A stretch of 64,000 nucleotides of DNA, from assembly GCA_032622095.1 (NCBI GenBank), contig CP136067.1, forward strand, positions 64,001 to 128,000. Reading direction: 5' to 3'. Made by a program: the position numbers and the translations under genes. The stretch comes from Siphonodentalium dalli (taxonomy: Eukaryota; Mollusca; Scaphopoda; Gadilida; Siphonodentaliidae). The notes beneath the pieces are model-generated. The model was not told the origin of the DNA. It searched no databases and worked only from the letters and a program-made list of their open reading frames with translations. Positions 58,763 to 64,000 of this stretch are shown here, piece after piece. The first letter of the stretch is position 1, and the number at the start of each line of letters is the position of its first letter.

Positions 58763-59229
58763 TTTAATTTAGAACATCAAACCACTACTGTCTCATGTCT
58801 TACAAATGTCTACTTCTAAATTAGTCACGTTAAAATGTGATATACGAGTCATTTGCTAGCTCTATTGTCTTAAATATTTAGTGAGGTTGACACCCCTACT
58901 TTCTTCTATAGTCCGTGGTATGCAGTAATATGCAGATGCACACGTAATGGTTCATGGTATTACTCATTATAATGGAGTATAACTCACCTTTGCTGAAAAA
59001 GACATTTATATTTGCTCCTGGCCACTTTAATCCATTATGGTATAATAACGTTAATTTTGATTTGTAATTGATAGTAACATTAATTTTGATTGTTCAGCGA
59101 CATACATATTCAGAAAACCGAAAACAGAACAAATCTAGTGTACACATATATATGATTAGCGCTTGTGAACGAGGGGTCTCGTTTCGGGCTCGCTATGATG
59201 TCAATATAATTATGTTCTTCTCTCCACAG
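58763..59229 (+). other. Intron 3' end before the small exon
   Basis: Nothing recognised except the acceptor: TTATGTTCTTCTCTCCACAG ending at 59229, with a good pyrimidine tract. Confidence 0.5.
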
Positions 59230-59297
59230 AATCAATAGACAATATCACAGATATTAATGCCAGAGATATCACAAAAGAAACAGAGAAGTTAACACAG
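59230..59297 (+). CDS. Candidate downstream exon of the Mab-21 gene (68 nt)
   Basis: Bounded by the acceptor TCTTCTCTCCACAG and the donor CAG|GTTAGT at 59298. The exon at 438-1790 leaves one base of a codon; this exon supplies two bases and then 22 full codons with no stop, ending in phase 0. It encodes a hydrophilic, acidic/lysine-mixed peptide (core DNITDINARDITKETEK). The frame and splice fit are the only support; homology could not be judged. An intervening unseen exon or a different gene is possible. Confidence 0.5.
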
Positions 59298-59555
59298 GTT
59301 AGTTTCCCCACAAATCCACTGAAATAATTCAGGAAAATCATTACTAAACCTGTGAAAACATTCAGGGAGGTTTGGAGGAGGGGTCAACTTGCAGGGGTCG
59401 GAATTTCAGCCCCATCCCTATTTTCAGTGACTGGGAAAATTTGGACACTATCTGTCAAAGCCAGACTATTTTAGTTACACAATTTTATCATCGAGCACAA
59501 ATACCTCTTGATGGAAATTATACTTGTTTCATGCAGTATCTAATATAAATATATA
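59298..59555 (+). other. Start of the following intron
   Basis: Begins with GTTAGT. No other feature seen. Confidence 0.4.
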
Positions 59556-59958
59556 TCAATCAATCAATCTTTATTGGAAAAAGCCCATATTAAAAACATG
59601 TTTGCGTTATTGAAATACAGACAAATAAATAAATTTTGAACATATATATGGAGCATAACAAATATAATATACATGTACATGTAGCTGTATGTAGAATACA
59701 TAATTACTATCCGACCAGAATGAGCTCTTATTTGTTTATAGTGTTCTTATCTACTTTCTTCTTTCGTAATTCAAAGGCATGTTTAATAAAATCACAGATA
59801 TGTTTTGTATCCCAATATGTTGTTGGATTTAAAATAGATTCAGTAGATATTTCCTCCGCACTATTAAATATGGATTCATAATTTTCCCTCAAGCTATTGT
59901 ATAGTGTACATTCTTGAATAAAATGTTCTTCATTTGCAACTTTTACTTCATAACTTCC
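59556..59958 (-). mobile_element. Non-LTR retrotransposon (LINE) 3' fragment
   Basis: On the minus strand 59728-59958 encodes 76 residues ending in a stop. It contains EEHFIQECTLYNSLRENY, the H...C zinc-knuckle-like C-terminal motif of LINE reverse-transcriptase polyproteins, and then a charged tail (FELRKKKVDKN). A stop lies just upstream in the same frame, so only a decayed end is present. A 3' UTR follows and ends in a (GATT)n tail (59556-59569), a common LINE 3' terminus. Confidence 0.75.
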
Positions 59959-60265
59959 TTAATAATATTTCGGTCAGAATTATCCCCTTCTAGCATAATC
60001 AACTTGCCTGTGGTGGAGCGTAGCGAAACCATCCAATCAGATTAAAGCAATTTAATCCCCCACAGCTTGTGAGTGGACCACTCCACTATATATCCTCACT
60101 TTCTTATTATGGCGATATAAGACGCACGCCTGTTATTTTCGATGTGTGTATTAACATGGCAAAAATATTTGTATTGCCGATTGTATGTGGCTTTTGATTT
60201 CGTAACAGATTTATTTAATAGTTCTGTTTTCTGCGCCATGGCATCAAAAGGATTTACATTCAGTG
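59959..60265. other. Unassigned sequence flanking the second hAT element
   Basis: No gene supported. A frame beginning at ATG 60240 is cut by the hAT insertion after a few codons and would stay open for only about 18 codons without it. Confidence 0.4.
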
Positions 60266-61665
60266 TAGGGCCCTGCGATTCGGGCATTATTAATTCGATT
60301 CGATTTTCGATTCGATTTGGATACATAATCGCGATTCGATTCGATTCAGCAAACGTAGACCATTAGATCGGACATTGGGCGAAAAATCAAGGTAAAAATT
60401 GTCAACGAGGTCTGCATAACTGATCTGATTCGTATGTGAATGTCCCGACGTCTGTTCTTGGCGAAATACAGACGCAATTTGTAATCGGATAGGCTATTTG
60501 AATAATTTAGATAACTTGAACTATCGGATTCGTGCACAAACGCGAATCCAATCTCGCCAGGAAGACGTTTGTCTTGTATGTGAGAGAAAACCTCGATTTC
60601 AAATACGCATGCGCAGATGCGCTATTCAATTTTACACTAACAGTCACACTGAATGATCTGTTCCTCGCGAAATCATCGATGGATTTGAATTCCGGATTAA
60701 TGATTATCACTCATTATCAGAACATTGCATTAGCAATGATAAAATTGGTATATTGATAAAATGCACGTGAGAGGCCATCATATTGCGGTGTTTGTCTTAC
60801 TCGCCCAGTCAAACACGACCCACCCTGATATTAGACTATTAGTGGACTTAAATAAATTATATACTAATATGTTTAGTTATTAACAAAAGACACAACTCAT
60901 CAGATATTTGATGATTCAAATGAAAATATAAATTGTCATAATAACTTCATTCATCTTCCGATGGATGCAAACTAACACTGTGGCTATATATACGCTATAT
61001 ATAGTGAAGGTTGTTCCCTAATTTCCCGGGTTTCCCCACTAGCAGACGTAAATAGAACTGACGTCACGGCTGAGCTGATCTAAAATACGGACTGCTTACA
61101 AATGTAGAACCGCTGGGTAATTTACGGACTAATTTACGGTCTATATAACCCCATGTGCACTGCATATTGTTAAGCTAAACTTCCGAATGGACATGCCTGT
61201 GCGTGCGTGTATAGAAAGAAGAAGATGGAATGAAGCATACACATGTCTATATTTCCGCCATGTCGCGTATTTACTAGTACACGGAAATGAAAAACGGATC
61301 CATTTAAAATTAATTTTCAGCTTCCGCCCATTTTAGCGGATTCCGTGTTGCGTTATCGCTATTCTGAGTTGATGTTCTCAACGACGTGGACCGAATTGCA
61401 GTATGATGGTCCATGCATTTTGAAAGGGCAACATCGGAGTTTATTCAAATGTATCACGAGATGTTTTGAGAATTTGATGTGCTAAATGCTTTGGATTAGG
61501 CTACCGGTAAAACGATCGATCTGGGCCCGCTACTAGAAACGCGCAGTGTATATTTAAGATTCTTTGAGATAATCGAATCGAAAAACTGGTACTCAAAATC
61601 GAAAACGATTCGATTCGATTCAGAGGGATGAATCGAATTTCGATTCGATGCATCGCAGGCCCCTA
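60266..61665. mobile_element. Non-autonomous hAT element (1,400 bp) with 8-bp target duplication
   Basis: ATTCAGTG at 60258-60265 is duplicated at 61666-61673. Ends are TAGGGCCCTGCGATTCGG and, complemented, TAGGGGCCTGCGATGCATCG. Subterminal CGATTCGATT repeats are dense at both ends, paralleling the GTAATC subterminal repeats of the other hAT element. No transposase seen. Confidence 0.9.
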
Positions 61666-61726
61666 ATTCAGTGCTTTTGACTTGTGTGAAAGCAAACGGT
61701 AACATGTTCAATATTTATATCGAATG

Positions 61727-62045
61727 TCTATAGACACCTAGCCTATAGAGACATGCAACAATGTTAGGCTGTTATAATGTCGAACTCTCCTATTCGGAAA
61801 CTGAAAAATGGCCGAGGGAGATATACACCATATATATAGCGGCATACAAGGCCGGCGATGTATATGATGGTATAAACATAATCATCTCTCAAGAGACATA
61901 CAGCTAATATGATAGGCTGTTAACATGTCACGTACTCCTTTTCGGACATTGAATAATTGCTGAGGGAGATATAACCATCCATAGCGGCATGCAAAGCCGA
62001 CAAATTATGGTGAATTAAATCATCTTCCGAGACAAACAACAACAA
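61727..62045. repeat. Two diverged ~145-bp tandem units
   Basis: GAGACATGCAACAATGTTAG at 61748 and GAGACATACAGCTAATATGA at 61893 start matching units, with GCCGAGGGAGATATA / GCTGAGGGAGATATA and TAGCGGCATACAAGGCCG / TAGCGGCATGCAAAGCCG. Confidence 0.8.
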
Positions 62046-64000
62046 TCTTAGACACCCAGTCTAAAGACAATCAGCAAAATGTGAAGGCTGAACACATTGT
62101 ATTTGTATAGATACACGGGTGTGTCACGCAGGCAGGTATTCAGGCATGAGAACAGAGATTGCGAAGACAACTCTGTGAAGACATAATTCAGGTCACAATG
62201 CTGTCCAATGGGTTCGACCAAGATTTTATGGACTTGTATAAACCAATCAAACGCCACAGGGGCGTGATATATTTGGTCTATTGTCAAAACTCAATCTATA
62301 TTCATATGATATTGTTGAGTTTTCGTTAAAAGTCTCCAACTGGTCTGTTACTACATGTATACTATGCAGTAACATATTCGGTGATTCAGCGAGGTGACGT
62401 TATAAAGTCAATTGGAAAAATGATAATCATAGTCTCATTGTGTATGCATGTGATAGACACATTAGTCATTGACATGTAGTGTACAGTTATACCAAGGGCC
62501 TATAGTGTGGATCTGGATGCACGTATACGTAATCATTATAGATATCATAACTTTCAAGTAGTGTTTCTTTGGTTACGTTATCAGCACATGAACACGTGGT
62601 TTTCATAATCAATTCAAAACACGTGGGCGTGATGGTACGACTTTACCCATGATAATTTTTAAATGGAATCACATTACGCGTAGTTGCATGGTCTGCTACT
62701 TTAAAGGTTTAGGGGAGGTTTATATTAGAAACACCTCGCGGATCATAATTAGCATCGATCGCTGGTGTTAATGATATACATTGGTACACTTCGTTCCGAT
62801 CCAAACGAGCGCAATGATTTTCTAATCACAGGCAATAACATGATTTGGAAAAATTGTTGGGGAATTATAACCCTGCCTTGTTGATATGCGATCTACACAA
62901 ATATGGGATATCCGGTTTAAAAACAGTTTGTGTACAGATTTTTATTCAGCGATTGTTTTCCAATTCTGTTCCACTAAGGAAACGGAACGAGCATTGAAAT
63001 TCGCCGGTGACTTTACCAAAAATGATCATGTGAAAGTAGGGCAAAAAGAGTTCAGAGGGTATCATACTGGACTACCCGAACTTTAAACTCTTTGGCGACA
63101 AGTTCAGAAGAGCGTGTTCCGATTAGTGTGTCTCAATATCGGGAGGCAGACATCAGAAACCAACTACAGTTATATCAAAAATACTATAGTCCATTTCATA
63201 TTATCACGCTGTCCGACGCACATGTATTGTATTAAAATTTCATTTAGAATTCTGAAATCTTCTGCAAAAACTAATTCCAGAAAATAGTTGGGATACTTTG
63301 GTTTTACAGCAGAGTTGGCCTGGTCTTAAAATGGAATGTGACCGGGACATTTTCATAATGAAAGAATATTAAACTGAGTTAGTTGGAAGGAAATCGAGAC
63401 CAGTAAATCATATTTCTCTGTTCTTCACACATGGAGAATGTTGTCGACAGAAACATTCTTTATGAATGAATTCTTTCACTCAAGGTTTCGTTTATGGAAT
63501 ACGAACTTTCATTATGTGTGGTCAAATCGTATACTTGCATTATTCCTTCCTGAAGACAGCATATGTATTATAACCTAAACACCAACAATTAACTCTGAAT
63601 ATAGTGCAGGGTGAGGTATATATCCAGGTACTTGACTGGAATTTTTGCATCCTCCTATCCTGTAAGGCCTACATGTGATTTAAATTGTCTACAGTCCATA
63701 TTGACTGAGAATCATACAACAAAATGCTTGAAGGAATTCTCTCAATATGGAATGTTTGTCATACACAATCACATGTGCATATTTGGGACAGGATAGGGTC
63801 ACATGCATATTAATGGTGTTTATCCAACACTGCATTCACACAATATTGCAGAGGGAACCAGCTTCTTATTTCTCGGTCAAGCGCCAAGTCACTATAATGA
63901 CAAAGGCAAGTGGGTTTCACTGGACAGGACTGAGATTTAACAGGCCTTAAAAATACATCAAACTTGTGTGAGAATCAAAATATAACTTTTCTATACCGCG
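62046..64000. other. Unassigned DNA to window end
   Basis: No exon, RNA or element could be supported. The frame at 62886-63086 (+, 66 codons, containing KETERALKFAGDFTKND) has a protein-like middle part but no recognised domain and no clear splice sites. Further exons of the Mab-21 gene may lie here or beyond. Confidence 0.35.

Larger units (their letters stand above)
1791..59229 (+). other. Putative 57.4-kb intron of the Mab-21 gene
   Basis: It begins with GTGAGT directly after the Mab-21 domain and would end at the acceptor TTCTCTCCACAG (59218-59229). Both splice sites are phase 1. No other credible exon was recognised in between, but short exons inside could have been missed. Nearly all of it is transposon or tandem-repeat DNA, described entry by entry below. 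Inferred from splice signals and frame; no transcript evidence is available. Confidence 0.5.

Noticed and set aside
60240-61730. Short gene interrupted by the second hAT element
   Set aside because: Without the insertion the frame at 60240 would be only about 18 codons, too short to support a gene.
62048-62287. 79-codon minus-strand frame
   Set aside because: It looked briefly protein-like but has no identifiable domain and no supporting splice signals.
62886-63086. 66-codon + strand frame as a further exon of the Mab-21 gene
   Set aside because: No clear acceptor and donor in the needed phase, and its start Met lies in unremarkable sequence. Kept only as a remark in the last interval.
1-64000. 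tRNA and rRNA genes
   Set aside because: No cloverleaf with A/B boxes or conserved rRNA segments was recognised by eye. A covariance-model scan would be needed to exclude tRNA-derived SINEs.

Overview
The window looks like eukaryotic nuclear DNA from a marine invertebrate, most likely a mollusc (bivalve-like). The basis is AT-rich non-coding DNA with GT-AG splice signals, dense small non-autonomous transposons, and 'GAGTTAYGGCCCTTTT / CGTCCGTCCGT' and 'AGCTCAA...TTTGAGCT' repeats of the kind common in bivalve genomes. The species cannot be fixed from the sequence alone.

One convincing host gene is visible, on the + strand. A large exon (438-1790) encodes a Mab-21 / cGAS-like nucleotidyltransferase domain (cGLR type) with the GS motif, the E-x-D pair, the third aspartate and the C-terminal SYxxK motif all in place. 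It ends in a consensus splice donor. A reading-frame-compatible exon (59230-59297) lies 57.4 kb downstream, so almost the whole window can be read as one giant intron filled with nested repeats. Nothing else in the window is a credible host gene. Most long open frames are artefacts of stop-poor tandem repeats.

Layout: 1-437 upstream intron; 438-1790 Mab-21 exon; 1860-2093 piggyBac-like MITE; 2849-3238 20-bp minisatellite; 5245-5625 second piggyBac-like MITE; 5768-18018 a hairpin-headed element made of ~160-bp tandem units, interrupted at 6854-10840 by a 4-kb foldback-like transposon with a clean TAC target duplication; 18019-18616 another tandem-unit element; 18945-19765 a TAGC-rich array; 20876-22298 inverted repeats and a third piggyBac-like MITE. 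Then 22299-48611 is a 26.3-kb insertion with terminal inverted repeats. It carries a 22.3-kb array of about 894 units of 25 bp, a smaller TIR element and a hAT element with an 8-bp target duplication. Its target (a palindromic repeat) resumes at 48612 and is itself interrupted before finishing near 51376. From 53 to 58.8 kb there are more ~160-bp-unit elements and a perfect 179-bp tandem duplication. After the small exon come a LINE 3' fragment (59556-59958), a second hAT element (60266-61665) and unassigned DNA to 64000.

The most unusual object is the 25-bp array. After one 26-bp unit near 22860 it holds exact 25-bp register to 44835, and almost all variation sits at two positions three bases apart, giving five of six possible unit types. 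The array lies inside one TIR insertion whose empty target can be reconstructed from the opposite arm of the host palindrome.
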